Assembly: GCF_040412425.1 (NCBI RefSeq)
Contig: NC_089744.1
Location: forward strand, 29,582,501 to 29,646,500
Length of the DNA: 64,000 nucleotides
Direction of reading: 5' to 3'
DNA from: Macrobrachium rosenbergii
Lineage: Eukaryota > Arthropoda > Malacostraca > Decapoda > Palaemonidae
In this document: piece by piece, positions 12,530 through 24,245 of the stretch
Layout: each line of letters opens with the position of its first letter
Numbering within the stretch: position 1 is the stretch's first letter
The notes under the pieces: generated by a model
Told to the model about the DNA's origin: nothing
The model's input: only the letters and a program-made list of their open reading frames with translations
Database searches by the model: none
Translations under genes and position numbers: made by a program

Positions 12530-12830
12530 TCCTGTATAGTGTTCCACAGGGGCATTTTCTAGACTGTTGTGTTAAGTATTTTGCCTGTGACATGAGTGTT
12601 GTGCTTTAGAGTAATATGATGCAGCATGCAGATGATGCAACCCGCTTTTCAGCAATGCGAAATGAAATAGCCTAGTTGCCAGTCTCGAGAAGTGGTAATT
12701 TGGGTGTGGGGCTAAATCTTTTCAAACCAAAACAGTTGGCCTTTCGTTCTCGAACTTGCACTAACACACGAACAGATTTCTCACCCTTAAAACTACCAAA
12801 TGATTCTGAATATTTCACGATGTGTTAGAG
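12530..12830 (+). pseudogene. LINE reverse-transcriptase fragment
   Basis: The frame around 12540 reads VPQG, the start of the RT motif before the catalytic box. About 80 bp on, the sequence reads QHADDATRFSAMRNE, a decayed form of the YADDATL box seen intact in LINE A and LINE B. It continues as LNLFKPKQLAFRSRTCTN, matching the KTKTLLISRSLT segment of LINE B. Stops and frame changes interrupt it. Its flanks (12300-12530 and beyond 12830) are too decayed to assign. It is probably the same LINE group as at 50-55 kb. Confidence 0.6.
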
Positions 12831-13794
12831 GAAGTTACATTGCTACTTTCACTTTTAAAATATGGTAGTAACTTTAGTTTTACCTCATTTACTCGCAGAA
12901 TGTCAGAAATAAATGTTATTGCCGTGAGGTTTCTTGTATCTTAAGCTCGAAAGATTATTTTGTTTAAAAATTTGAACAAAGAAAAGGAGCAAGTAAGAGG
13001 TTAAAAGTAGAAAGTCTGCTACAAATTAATCCTAGAATTTTTTAATTAATATTTTTTTAAATGTGAGCCGTTTCTTTAATCATATTTGTCTAGAGACAAA
13101 ATACAGCATAGATCGTTTCTTGATGTCATATCTTCAGGTGTCATTACTGATAATTGATTGAATTAGCTGAATTTTTATGTAGGACATTTTACCACTCGTA
13201 GTCGACTGGTAAAATGTGCCACCTAAAAATTTGCTGTTGACATCGTTGACTGTTAAGACCCTCACCAGGAGTTTTCAGTCGGTACATTTAAATAATTCAG
13301 TTGAAGAACCAACAGTGTTGTGACATTCACAGATAAAGTATTTTCTATTTATTTATAGGTCAAGTTTCTTTTTGTTTCCAATGCATGTATGCCGTTTTAA
13401 TTGTATTGCAGCAACAGTTTGTTTTGCAAATATGGAAGGAAATTCAATTAATTGTAAATTTCCATTTTCGTTGCTAAATAGTTGTGAGAGTTTTACGAAT
13501 GCATACTTCGTTTGTGTCTGGGTTTCATTTACGCATTGGTGCCAGATATTTTTTATTTTCCCTCACATTTTGAAGTGTCTTTCTGTGTCAAACGGTTCTT
13601 GATTCGGTCTATTAATACAGAGTTAAATGTATAAAATGTGTGTATGCGTGTGCATCCACCCTACAGTAAAAACTTATTAAATAAAAGTCAGAAACTTAAT
13701 CTCATACATATCACGAACGGGCTGGTAAAAAGTCAACGGCCGTGAACGAAGAACGAATCCTTGGTCAGCCGTGGATAAACCTATGGAGTAATGG
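12831..13794. other. Noncoding stretch, no gene seen
   Basis: AT-rich unique-looking sequence. I see no coding, RNA or repeat signal. Confidence 0.5.
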
Positions 13795-14042
13795 TTAGGA
13801 TCACCAATAAGTCGTTGACTTGTATTTAACATGTTGGTGACTTGTGTGCGATAAGTTATCGACGTGTGCTTTAAACATGTTGGTGGTATATGTGCAATAA
13901 GATACCGACGTGTGTTTTAAACATATTGGTGAAATGTATGCAACAACTTTAAACATATTTGTGACGGTGTGCGATAAGTCACCGACGTGTATTTTAAACA
14001 TATCTGTGACATCATGTGTACGATAAGTTACCTGTGTGTGTA
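13795..14042. repeat. Minisatellite, GATAAGTCACCGACGTGT type
   Basis: About five degenerate copies of a unit of roughly 45-62 nt containing TTTAAACATGTTGGTGA, GTGTGCGATAAGT and ACCGACGTGT. One copy has a deletion after GTATGCAACA. CpG-rich core in AT-rich surroundings. Confidence 0.8.
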
Positions 14043-14937
14043 CGACATATACTGCAGTGTGGACGCATCCGTATACTTTTCAATTCTGAATTCCTTGATT
14101 TATTCCCGAACAGTAGCATTAAAGTATATTTAGTTATATGCTCACATGTTGAATAAACCATTGGCTACATTAACGGCTGCGTCACGTGATCGTTGTTGCA
14201 TAAATAAGCTCTGGGGAAAATTTATTTCCATCATTGTTAATATTTCTCCAGGAACTACGGTTGCCTGCTCCAGCCTTCATGATTTGAGGTACTGTACATG
14301 GAAAACGCGACCAGGCTATGGATGGAAGGCACTTGACATTTCTTGAATGATTATTAAGCAAAGGAAATTAGCTTGATTCACCTAAATTTTGGGTAAAGCA
14401 TGCTAGTTTTTTTTTTAAGGAGTTCCGATTTTTATAATTCCAGTTAGATCACAGCCTTTATTGCATTGTGTAGTGTCATTGCTGAAGTAAAATATTACCG
14501 TGGGATAATGCAGTATTTTGGAATGTTGAAGGTTAGAGGAGGCAGAAAATAGCTTGATCTACTGTCAGGTTTTCACGTAATTCAAATACTTTCTTTTCGA
14601 TGATCTTAGTTATTGTATGAAGCAGCATATTTTATTTGTGGATAGCAGAATTATCTCGTCTATGGGTAAACACTGAAAAAGTTTGGAATATAATGATGTG
14701 AAGTTATCCAGAGATTTTGCAATTGTGTTTTTTTGAATACCAGATAATCGATGAAAAATGAAAACATTGAAAATCAAGAGAATTTAAATTTCTCGTGCTT
14801 GATACATTTTCTAATTAAGATCTACCTAAAAACGATGAAGTTATGCCCATCAGCTAAACAGAAAATATATTTGTCAGCATCTAGTTCGACAGTCAAGAGC
14901 TTGAGGACTGAGAATCTGTACTAGTGTTTATTTATAT

Positions 14938-15017
14938 CCTCCTCCTCCTCCTCCTCCTCCTCCTCTCCTCCTCCTCCTCCTCCTCCTCCTCCTCCTCCTC
15001 CTCCTCCTCCTCCTCCC
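14938..15017. repeat. (CTC)n microsatellite
   Basis: About 26 CCT/CTC units with one interruption (TCCTCTCC). The same trinucleotide occurs in frame as a proline run in the exon at 22125-24153, but this copy is not in a coding context. Confidence 0.95.
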
Positions 15018-16690
15018 GTTGTATATCATTACAATTTAAAAGCTCCGAACCTCACCTCATTGTCGCTAAACCTTTACCAAATAACTATGCGAATAAAGTG
15101 ATTCTCCCTCTAATAGAAAAAAAAAGGTAAAATTTATTTGGCCAGAGGCACAAATAATCATCTTCCACCCTTCGCAGTAATAGGTGATGTGCGTAACGAA
15201 TCGATAATTACGAGTATCAGAAATTCTCCAGTACCATAACTATCTCCGTACACCATCCTCAGTGTCGGAATCTCTACCCGTCTGTAGTTACAAAAAATAC
15301 AAACAATGTTGAACGTCATTAATAGGACGCAGTTAAGCATATGAAACGCAAATCCTCACAGGTTATCATTTTATACTGGTAGCCCTGAAGCTCTAATAGG
15401 TGCAGGATTTTGATAGGTGCAGGATTTGCTGTTTAGCATCTAATATAAAGAATTAATACGTTAGCTAGCAATACTATTGTTTAAGAAATTGAGACCACGC
15501 AGAAATTCGTCATTTTCGTCGACGTATGTTCTATGAGTTTCCTTCAAAACTACTGTTTTAAAAGTCTTGCACGAAGTTTTCATTTCACAAAATTCATGAA
15601 CAAAACCACTATTTTCGATTAACGGCAGACTTTATGGAGTAATGAACAGGGTACTCGTTTGACCTGGGGAAGATGAAGTGAAAAGCCCACATTACCCAGA
15701 CCCTGTATGCAAAGAGTGATGGTCAACACTAGCTGGTATATATTCAGTTAGCAGAGAATGTCCAGTTTTGGAGGCTAATTAAGGAAGTATGATCAGACTC
15801 GTCAATCGCTTTCGATGTACCCAGATTTTTTTTTTTTTTATTTTAGTTAAATGTACTGAGAAAAAAAAATGAACCATTCGGTCCGCCCTTTTCAGAGGAT
15901 ATAAAATTTGGTGGATAGTAACTTGTTTAGTAGTTGCATTGCAATTAATAATAATAATAATAATAATAATAATTCATGTGGTACCTGATTCTGATTTCTT
16001 GTAGTCGTAGATGAAAACTTGTGCAAAATCAGGAGCGTATTACAACCATTCCACTGTGCTTTGTTGAATAAAGGTACAACTCATGTCATAATTACTATGC
16101 ATGTTATGACAGCTGTAATTACGCATATCGTAGCCATAATTAGACCTGATAAAAGTCATGGATGACGTATACAAATTGGATAACGATGGGAACCCGAACT
16201 AAGAGTGTTTTGCTCCTGCATTGAAGTCGTCGGTGGAAAATTGTACTTCATCGTGTTTCCGTTCAGTTCAGTGTATTAGGTTTTATAATATACTCTTTCA
16301 GTCCTTCCTAACCACCAACCCATTCTCTCTTGCTCTCCAATCCCTCCAACCTGGTTTGAGGGAAAATTCGCTCAAGGAAAACAAGAAAATAAATAAATTT
16401 TGATTATACAAGATACGCTGAGCATTTGGTGGCGAGATTGCAAACGATGATCTGAATATTTGTTGATTTTGTGGTAAAATATGATCTGCTTCATCAGTTG
16501 CTTGTCTTATAATAATAAGGTGGTCTGAATGACTGCTGTGGTGACTGAGGATAAAGGGAAGCGAAAGGCGAACACAGAACGTGGGAATGTTTACTTACCT
16601 CTTTCGCTCAAGTTCGCTCGTGAAAACGGAGTTACCTACACGCATATAATAAGGCGAATCTCGCCTATTGTTTAACCTGCAGGATCGCTA

Positions 16691-16694
<4 letters not shown>

Positions 16695-16768
<74 letters not shown>
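16695..16768. repeat. (CT)n microsatellite
   Basis: About 37 CT units with pyrimidines on +. Confidence 0.95.
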
Positions 16769-16771
<3 letters not shown>

Positions 16772-16950
16772 GGTAAGTCATTTGAACATGATTTTTTAGC
16801 TGATGCTCAGAGCCAAAGTCATTTTGTGGTTCATTGCTTCTTGGCCCGTTGAAATTCCCGAAGAACGTGAACAGGAGCAGTGGGAAGGTGCACGTTTGGT
16901 GAAAGGTGTCAAGTGTTAGAAAGTATCATTCATTGGGAATGTGTTACCTG

Positions 16951-16953
<3 letters not shown>

Positions 16954-16983
<30 letters not shown>
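16954..16983. repeat. (GT)n microsatellite
   Basis: About 15 GT units. Confidence 0.95.
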
Positions 16984-16986
<3 letters not shown>

Positions 16987-17040
16987 TATCCAAGTCGCGT
17001 ATGTCATTGTGGTTATTATTAATCTGGCATGTATTTTTTT

Positions 17041-17067
17041 TTTAATCAAAGATCGTCTTTGATTAAA
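17041..17067. repeat. Perfect 12-bp hairpin
   Basis: TTTAATCAAAGA, then TCG, then TCTTTGATTAAA: perfect inverted repeat with a 3-nt loop. No T-run after it and no gene end next to it, so not called a terminator. Confidence 0.85.
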
Positions 17068-17758
17068 CTCCTGAAGACTTTCGAAGTTCTATTTTTTGAA
17101 TTTGATTGAGAGAGAAAGTTCGCTTTGATGACTTTGCCTTTTACAGTCTTTTTGTTTCACGTAGTTGTGTGTGTGTGTGTGTTTCGGGTTCAACCAGCTT
17201 TTTCTTGACATCTTTTCGCAAAAAAATGTCGGATTTGCAAACTAGAAATATCAAGAAATATGAAACGCTCATTCTGTATAATTAAATGGTACTTTTAGGC
17301 ATTCATGTTTGCAATTTTTTTGTTCACCCAAAAACCAATATCCACGTTTTCTTTTTATTTTATATTTGTGGAAGCATTATTACGGCACAGATAGAGGGAA
17401 TAGCTAACTTAGAATTTCTTTATTAGAGAATGTCGCTCATTCTGATTATAACCATGGATGACTTAAGTTGATTATCCTCTGATCATCTGTCTTCATGCGA
17501 CAGTGGACGGAGGGATTATTTCATTGACATCGCTCACGTAATTCTTGTGTTATCAGAAATGATCAGGAAAGAAAGAGGGAAATTAGACGAGGAGGGGGAG
17601 GAGGACGAGGAGACAGAATGAAGTTGAAGTGTAAGAGAGCCTTTGAATCTGATTGGAAGGAGAAAGTGCGCTCTCTGCCAAGTCATTTCCATTGTTTAGA
17701 GTAATTGCGTATCGGTGTTCAGACTGAAAGTCACAGAGGTGTGTTGGAAAAATCTTAA

Positions 17759-17762
<4 letters not shown>

Positions 17763-17829
<67 letters not shown>
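17763..17829. repeat. (CT)n(CA)n compound microsatellite
   Basis: About 17 CT units run directly into about 16 CA units. Confidence 0.95.
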
Positions 17830-17833
<4 letters not shown>

Positions 17834-18171
17834 GAAGATTAGTGTATTTACGCACTGTAAGGATGAAGATTTAGTCGCAGAAAGAAGATAAAGGTAAATG
17901 GAGAAAAAATTTACAAGATTCTCTCTCTCTCTCTCGTGGTTTGTTTGGAGTTCTTTTCACACGCTGATGACATTATCTCGGCGTGCGTCGACTCGCGTAT
18001 GCGACTTAGCCCTCATTCTACGGAGTTACGGAGCACAGGAAAGGCTAATAATTTATGAATGTGTATCCAAGGCGTCTTTGCGGTGTAATTATCAGTATTT
18101 AGTTAAAGCAGACTTCCTGTGTGATTCACAGCCATCCGGGTAAACGGGGTTCTTGGAATACCAATTTGGAA

Positions 18172-18222
<51 letters not shown>
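18172..18222. repeat. (ATT)n microsatellite
   Basis: About 17 pure ATT units. Confidence 0.95.
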
Positions 18223-18814
18223 GCTAAAGGTGTAGGATTGTTGGTGTTGCTTGATTGAGATTTACAATCGTAGTAAATATTTCATGTCAGTAGTAGAAAC
18301 TTAGCTCTCCCTTCTCTGTATATTCTGAGGTCGCCAAGAGCTTAGATTCATGGTGATTGCGTCATTGTGCTTATTCTGTATCCTATACATATTTGAGAAA
18401 GTTTATATGTACATATGCCCGTACTCTTGTACATCTTTTGTCTCAAACGTCGACACCTATCGCATTGTGAAATTCTCCACACATGCAGCTTTTCATGGAG
18501 TATATGTGATTGTAGATTACAGTTTGCAAGGTCGCCGCCCTCCGGGCCAAAAGTGTACCCCTTACGCTGTCAGTGAAATCGATAGAGACGGATTAGGCTT
18601 TTGCAGTCGTAGCTGGAATCAGAAATTGTCCATTTCTTGGGTCTCCATTCATTTTAAAAATACTTTCAAAAGATTGCAAGAATTAAAAGACAGAAAGTTC
18701 TTATGTATTTTCAAAAGAAAAACACATTCAGTTTTGCTTGTTCCTGTGTTCTTTATTCTTGAATTAACTTTTTGTCGTTTTCAGTTACAATATTAAATAC
18801 ACTGTTCCACTAAG

Positions 18815-18906
18815 CATGCCTCCATAGCTCAGTGCAGCAGACATTGGACTGCTATAAACAAAGTATAAAACCATTTTCTGCTATAAGCAAAGTGGAAAAC
18901 CATTTT
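18815..18906 (+). repeat. tRNA-like scrap and 33-nt tandem pair
   Basis: GCCTCCATAGCTCAGTGCAGC resembles the acceptor, A-box and D-arm of a tRNA, but no B-box (GGTTCGA-type) follows and no cloverleaf closes. After it come two near-identical units, CTGCTATAAACAAAG...ACCATTTT and CTGCTATAAGCAAAG...ACCATTTT (about 18851-18905). It may be a fragment of a tRNA-derived SINE. It is not a functional tRNA gene. Confidence 0.4.
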
Positions 18907-19227
18907 ATTTGTACAATGAAGGTTTATTAAGGCGAAAAGACTTTCCTTTAGGACAATTCTGGGCCATTTATACTCTTTCCAGTCTGATCATCGCCGGGTA
19001 TTCTAGTAGAGGAATGAGAGAAGAATTGAAAGGCAAGTTGTAGTGGGTTTTATTTGGAAGAAAGACAATGCCCCTTATTATATATTCCTTTGTCGGTGTT
19101 GTTTTAGGAGTTCACTCTTGAATTCGTTTTCCCCCCATTGTGCACGAGATGATATGGGTGGTGGTTCCTCTTTCAGCTTTTACATTATTGTTTTATTGCT
19201 CATTGTTTAAATTCTGCTAGGAAGTAC

Positions 19228-19230
<3 letters not shown>

Positions 19231-19307
<77 letters not shown>
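19231..19307. repeat. (CT)n microsatellite
   Basis: About 38 CT units with pyrimidines on +. Confidence 0.95.
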
Positions 19308-19309
<2 letters not shown>

Positions 19310-21694
19310 GGCAGTTAGTTTAAGGAGTGGTACTTGAAATTTCTAAAAAAGTATTTGATCTTGTACTCCTATTTATATATTTTTATTCTTATATAGAAAC
19401 CGAGTTAGAATACTTTACAAAAAAATACAGCAGAATCGTACTCTTAGCTGTTTTCATCTTTTCTATTTATTCTTGCATTGTTGTATCAATATATACATCA
19501 TTTCCATGATTACTTATACCTGTAGACAGGTGTCCAGTGATGAGGCGACACCTGAAAAGTGTTCCGGTCGAGTTAGGAAAACATCTGCCGGTACGCTGTT
19601 TGTGTTCCGTTTTCCGGTAAGGGTCTCAAAAAAGAAAAAAGAAAAGAAAGAAAGAAAAAATCCGTCCCTGCCACCTTCCACTCCTTGTCACCACCAGGGT
19701 GTACCTGCCTCTACTAGTGAACCTTTTACCTCTTACATGATCAGCAAAATTTCTTCGATGTCTAATGCGGTCCATTTTTTCCCCGTCCTAACTAGGTGTT
19801 CTTATCCCCTTGGCGAAAGCATGTTTTCGTCATTTACGTGATTTTCGTCGCCAGACTGACATTTACTTAAGTGCACTCACGTGCAAACACACGTGCCCAT
19901 AAAATAAACGAGTGTATATATATAAGATTTGTGATATAGGGGAGAAAGAGAAATGTTATTAAGCTATTTATATTTGTATGGGTTCTGTGTGAATGAACCT
20001 ACTTGTTCACCTCATGTCGATTGACTGCATATTATGTGTAAAGTAGTGTAAGAGTGAAAACATTCCTTCGTTATTGCGTGGGAGTTTGCTTTTCCCTGCC
20101 AGCAAATTTAAGCATTGTGCGCTTGTTTGAAAACCGGAGGTATTGCCTTTTGGCTGGTGGGTGGTGTTTCCGCATTTCCTGCAACTTTCCTCCTCAGATG
20201 GGGGCTTCCAAGGGGAAGGAGTGGGTGGGTGGGGCTTCCGTCTCTGGATGGGTGGTGTGGAAGGCTTGAAAGTGGGTTGTGGGGGACCACGGGCGGCCAC
20301 TGTGTGACAGCTTCTCAAGGCGACACCTCGTGTTTTCATCCTTCTCTCGCTCGCGTTTTCAGTGCCTCTCTTTCGAGTGTTTAGGACACTTGCGTCCAGT
20401 GTGTGTGCGCGCGTCCATTTCGCTGTTTAGACACGTGACGAGGATTATTAGAAATGTTTGATTATTTATCATGCACAGGCTGCTCCAGTTATCGAGGAGA
20501 GGAATTTGTTTTTGACGGATGAATGAGATTCCAGTTTCCCGGTGTTTGGGATGGTGGTGCGTATGGCATGGGCAGTGGATAAACGTGAGTGTTGGTGAAA
20601 TGGTTCCCAAAAAACAGTGACAGTATGGTGAACCAATTTTCTTAAAGGGGAAAGCGAGTGGTTACCTGCTGTCAGAGCTGAATTTGAACCTTCCACCAGA
20701 AGATTCTACTGTGTTTCGAGATTGTTGCGGCAGCATTCCTGTCCTTGTAGTGGCAATTGACGTAAATTGTTCGCATTATCTGCGTCTGTGGCTTCGAGTG
20801 ATTCATAGGGTGGTTTTTGTGACTCAGCTGAGAGGATTCTCCTGAAGGAACTTAACGAAGAGTGAGGAATATTAATTGTGGTTATTTGTGATGACACCGA
20901 AACTTAGAGTCAAGTGAGACACAGTGATTCATGTGTTGATTTTTGTGTGGTCGACAAGTTGCAACAAAAATTGTCTGTGGTCATTCTTCCACTGAGAGAT
21001 TGTAGTGGTTTTTATATATTTTATTTTTTTATAAAAGCTGGCTTTTAACTTCATAGCTCCTTGGCCTTTTGCGTTAGGAGGTTGACGGTCACCCTAAGTG
21101 ATAATATAATGCCTTTCTTGTCTTACCTTGACTGAAAAGTCGTGGGGACACGGCGGTGATAACAAGTCTTAAGCAGAATGCTTCACTCCTCTCTTGTGTC
21201 TGCCTGTTTATATGAGCTCTGGTTATTCAGAAGTTTGTAATTACGCAAGAGACCTTATTGCGGTTCGTCTACGATGTAGGATGAAGTGTTCGAAGATATT
21301 GTCGCTGTGGTGGACTAACGAAGCGGGTACCTGCACTTCTGGATTCTATTGCGCTAAATGACGTATTTGGTTTCATTTCCACTTCACTCCGTGATTTAAA
21401 CTATCTTTGTGAAGATTGTCGTCTGCACCTTGATTACAAACATAGAGGTGTGTCTGGTATAATATATTTAATGTTAAGCTTTCTGTAACGTTCTAATATG
21501 CGTTAGAGATCAGAATGAATAAATAAAATGCTGTTGCTTCATTATGCAAACAAGTGGAAGAAGGAAGGAAGGGGCGTGTCCGCGTATTAGTGGAAGTGAG
21601 GCCCAAGTGTTGCATGGCGATGTTTTGGTGGTGGAGGAAAGAGCTTTTAACCGCCGCCTCTGAATTTCTCTTCCGTTGACGGTACCTGGCAGTG

Positions 21695-21698
<4 letters not shown>

Positions 21699-21753
<55 letters not shown>
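21699..21753. repeat. (CA)n microsatellite
   Basis: About 27 CA units, roughly 370 bp upstream of the first-exon candidate. Confidence 0.95.
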
Positions 21754-21756
<3 letters not shown>

Positions 21757-22124
21757 TCGCTCATTTCAGTAGTACCAGGAGGAGTAGGACCACTCATTCA
21801 GCCTCGTTACACCACCCGCTGACTTGCATCGTCACACTCGTGAAGCTGGAGGGAAAAAAATGAAGGCGTTACCTTCGGGGTTCCCGCTCTGTCGAGTCGA
21901 GTCTAGGTGAAGTCGATTTGAAACGTAATCACGATGATGATTATATATCTGCTACAAGACCTGGCGGGCGATGAATTTCGAGGGCAGGATGGCGTGGCTG
22001 TAGTTATGTGATGGAATGACATTCGTGATGAAGGAACTCGTGCGGAAGCCTTTTCGTTTCTTATCGTAGAGCGTGATGTTTGACAGGAGATCGAAGTGAT
22101 ATAGATTGCGGACCGTCAGTTGAA

Positions 22125-24153
22125 ATGCCTGTCCCAGGGAGTTTAACGTGGGCAGCTTGGCGCAAGAGGCGAGACAAAGGGCGTCGCCGGGCAAGGGTGT
22201 GCTTGGCGTTATGGAGGAAGGCCAGTGCCACTGTCAGCCTGAAACTTCGCCCCGCCGTCAGGTGTTCCTCAGAAGATGCTCTGGACTCTCTTCACGACGA
22301 CGACGAATTCGTCTTCCAGCCCGGGCATGCCTTCAATTCCTCTTCCCTCTGTACCACGTACCCGTCACCAATACACTCTGCTACGTATCATCTCGACAGA
22401 CACATCTTTAACACTGCTCTCAAAAGAACGAAGTCGAAGCCCCATCAGCCAGAGGTGGCTGCGACCCGTAACAATTACGTGGATTACCGGAACCTGCATT
22501 GGGTTGGGGGAGGAGGTGTCCGGTTAACCCCTGAACTCGGCTACAACGAGAGATGTATCGACGAGTGCATAGCCAAGACGAAGGCCGCCAAGGCGTTGAA
22601 CGAATCCTCGGCAAGAGCAAATACTACGAAGGATGTGGACGAATGTAGCATAACCAAGACCAAAGGGACAAAGGATGCGGCGGGAGACAGTTCCTCCAGT
22701 GGGGTGGAGAGTATGACCCACGAAAGCGACGAAAGCGCCATCTTTTCGATGGTCAACAAGCCCAAGTCTCCACAGGACTATTCTTACCCTCCCAAGATAC
22801 CCAATGCGCATCACCAGCTGAGAAACAGGACTAAAACGTCCTGGGACAGAAGAGCTTCGTGGCAAAAAGTGTCAAATAAAGCCGTCGCTTCTCAATTAGT
22901 CCAACCCTCCAAGACCATCTACTCTATCTATCAGACGAGTGTCAAGAAGCCTGTGCCTCGTTGCAACAAATCGCCTCCGTTGTCATCCAGTCCTCAATTT
23001 TGCACAGAGCCCTATAAAAGTTTTGCTCCTTTTCCCCTCAAAGGTGAGCCCATTTATTCCCGGCCAATCAAGAAAAAACTTACATTAAATGAAACATCCA
23101 TTCCCGAAAACTGCCGAGTCAAGGAACTGGACAACAACAAACGAGATTCATTTCGTCGTGAAATCGGCCTCGATTGTTGCGATTCATCGCCGCCCCCACC
23201 TCTTCCACTCGAACCTCCCCCTGTATTTTCTTGTCCTCCTGTGGAAAAATTACACACTCCTCCTCCTCCTCCTCCTCCTCCTCCTCCTCCTCCTCCTCCT
23301 CCTCCTCCTCCTCCTCCTTCCTCCTCTCCTCCCCCTCCGCCTCCGCCTCTTCCGTCGAACCCTCCTCCACCCATTCAGTCGACTGCTAGAGACTGTATTT
23401 GGCCTCCATCGAATGATGTTGACCCCTACGCCAAAACGATTTCGTTACACCTCTCAGATGACAACAAAGATGGCAGCGTCGCTGATGTCACGCCCAGTGC
23501 TTCCACCGTGTCCGCGTGCGCCGCCAGAGAAAATAAGTCGAATTACGTGGAAGTCCGTGACACTTCCGCCCTATGTCGTCTGGTCATCCGAGCGGGTCTG
23601 AGCACCCACGACTCATCCCATGGCTCGGTTGGTGGTTATTCGGAGCGCACTTCTTCGGACTCGGCTTCTTCGAGTACGAAAACAGCAGTCGAGAAAGAAG
23701 TGGCAACATCAAGTAGCGCCTGGTACGAGGCCACACACATCACGAAATTCGAGGATTTGCTGGCTTCAGGTATAGCATCAGCCAACGGGAGACTCTCCCT
23801 GAATTACTCCTCGAGTGAGTCCGATCAAGTCATCCGAATTCAAAAGAAAGTTAACGATGGCTGCGAGAATAATGGCGACTCAGAAGCCACCAGCATGGAG
23901 TCATCTTCCTCCGTATCTTGGCGGTGGTGTTCTGTGTCCATGGGTACGACCTCTATGCCTTCTTGCACTCCGCCTTCTTCTCCGCCACCACCACCACCGT
24001 TACCCCGCCGTGCCCATTCGCCTCCAATACCGCCAACCGCCCTGTACAAGGAAAGAATTAAGAACAGGAGTCGCCAACTTCAGGCTCATAAACGCGGCCA
24101 GCGGAATAGAAATTCGAGGTTGTGTTCGAGCCAGTCACCTTATAAGATGTCCG
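22125..24153 (+). CDS. Proline-rich first coding exon, possibly of Magi
   Basis: A 2,029-nt open exon of 676 codons plus one base. The start is the first ATG in frame (22125, G at -3), 48 bp after an in-frame stop (22074). It ends at a donor, TCCG|GTAAAA. I recognise no domain. The N-terminus is basic (WRKRRDKGRRRAR, about residues 11-23). Ser-rich acidic patches follow, then a run of 20 prolines (379-398) with a second proline cluster ending LPSNPPPP. Near the C-terminus PPPPPPLPRR (about 619-628) is the kind of ligand bound by SH3, EVH1 or WW domains, followed by a basic tail (ERIKNRSRQLQAHKRGQRNR). The protein is predicted to be disordered. Codon choice is GC-rich and CpG-rich (22 CpG in 22441-22740), unlike the AT-rich MAGI exons. 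The phase-1 end joins in frame to the GuK exon at 36958 (G|GT TCG TTA), which would make an alternative MAGI N-terminus. Equally it could be the first exon of another gene. Coding status is fairly sure; gene assignment is not. Confidence 0.7.
23259..23318 (+). repeat. In-frame (CCT)n coding microsatellite, 20 Pro
   Basis: Twenty consecutive CCT codons inside the exon at 22125-24153, followed by TCC-TCC-TCT and a more varied CCC/CCG proline stretch. Because all units are the same codon, length polymorphism by slippage is expected and stays in frame. Confidence 0.9.
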
Positions 24154-24199
24154 GTAAAATATCAAAGTTATTTTTTTCTTTATCTATATATGTATCTAG

Positions 24200-24245
24200 C
24201 TACCTACCTACCTACCTACCTACCTACCTACCTACCTACCTACCT
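24200..24245. repeat. (CTAC)n microsatellite
   Basis: About 11 CTAC units, 46 bp inside the putative intron. Confidence 0.95.

Larger units (their letters stand above)
14043..22124. other. Noncoding upstream region, no gene seen
   Basis: Eight kb upstream of the first-exon candidate. It has many microsatellites (listed separately), a fold-back at 17041, a tRNA-like scrap at 18815 and increasing GC and CpG from about 20 kb. No exon can be supported. The final 2 kb may hold promoter and 5' UTR of the downstream gene, but no TATA box, initiator or exon boundary is convincing. Confidence 0.5.

Noticed and set aside
14938..15130. Poly-Ser/poly-Leu frame at the CTC repeat as a coding exon
   Set aside because: Only the repeat is open; flanking sequence has no protein-like content.
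17041..17067. Rho-independent terminator
   Set aside because: Eukaryotic context, and no T-run follows the stem.
18350..18796. 148-codon open frame on +
   Set aside because: No family motif, odd composition rich in Cys/Phe/Arg, no splice context and AT-rich surroundings in which frames of this length occur by chance.
18815..18890. Possible tRNA gene
   Set aside because: The A-box-like phrase TAGCTCAGTGC is present but no B-box and no closing acceptor stem can be found.
20007..20384. Overlapping frames of 60-110 codons on both strands in a GC-rich stretch
   Set aside because: All three + frames and the - frames are open together, as expected of stop-poor GC-rich DNA. No motif or splice sites supports any of them.
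22148..24049. Antisense and shifted frames across the proline-rich exon (poly-Gly, poly-Glu, poly-Leu)
   Set aside because: They are shadows of the CCT repeat and of the GC-rich coding frame. Only the 22125 frame stays open for the full 2 kb.
22125..24153. Formin FH1-like identity for the proline-rich exon
   Set aside because: Long proline runs alone are not enough. No FH2, GBD or DID sequence is present anywhere in the window.
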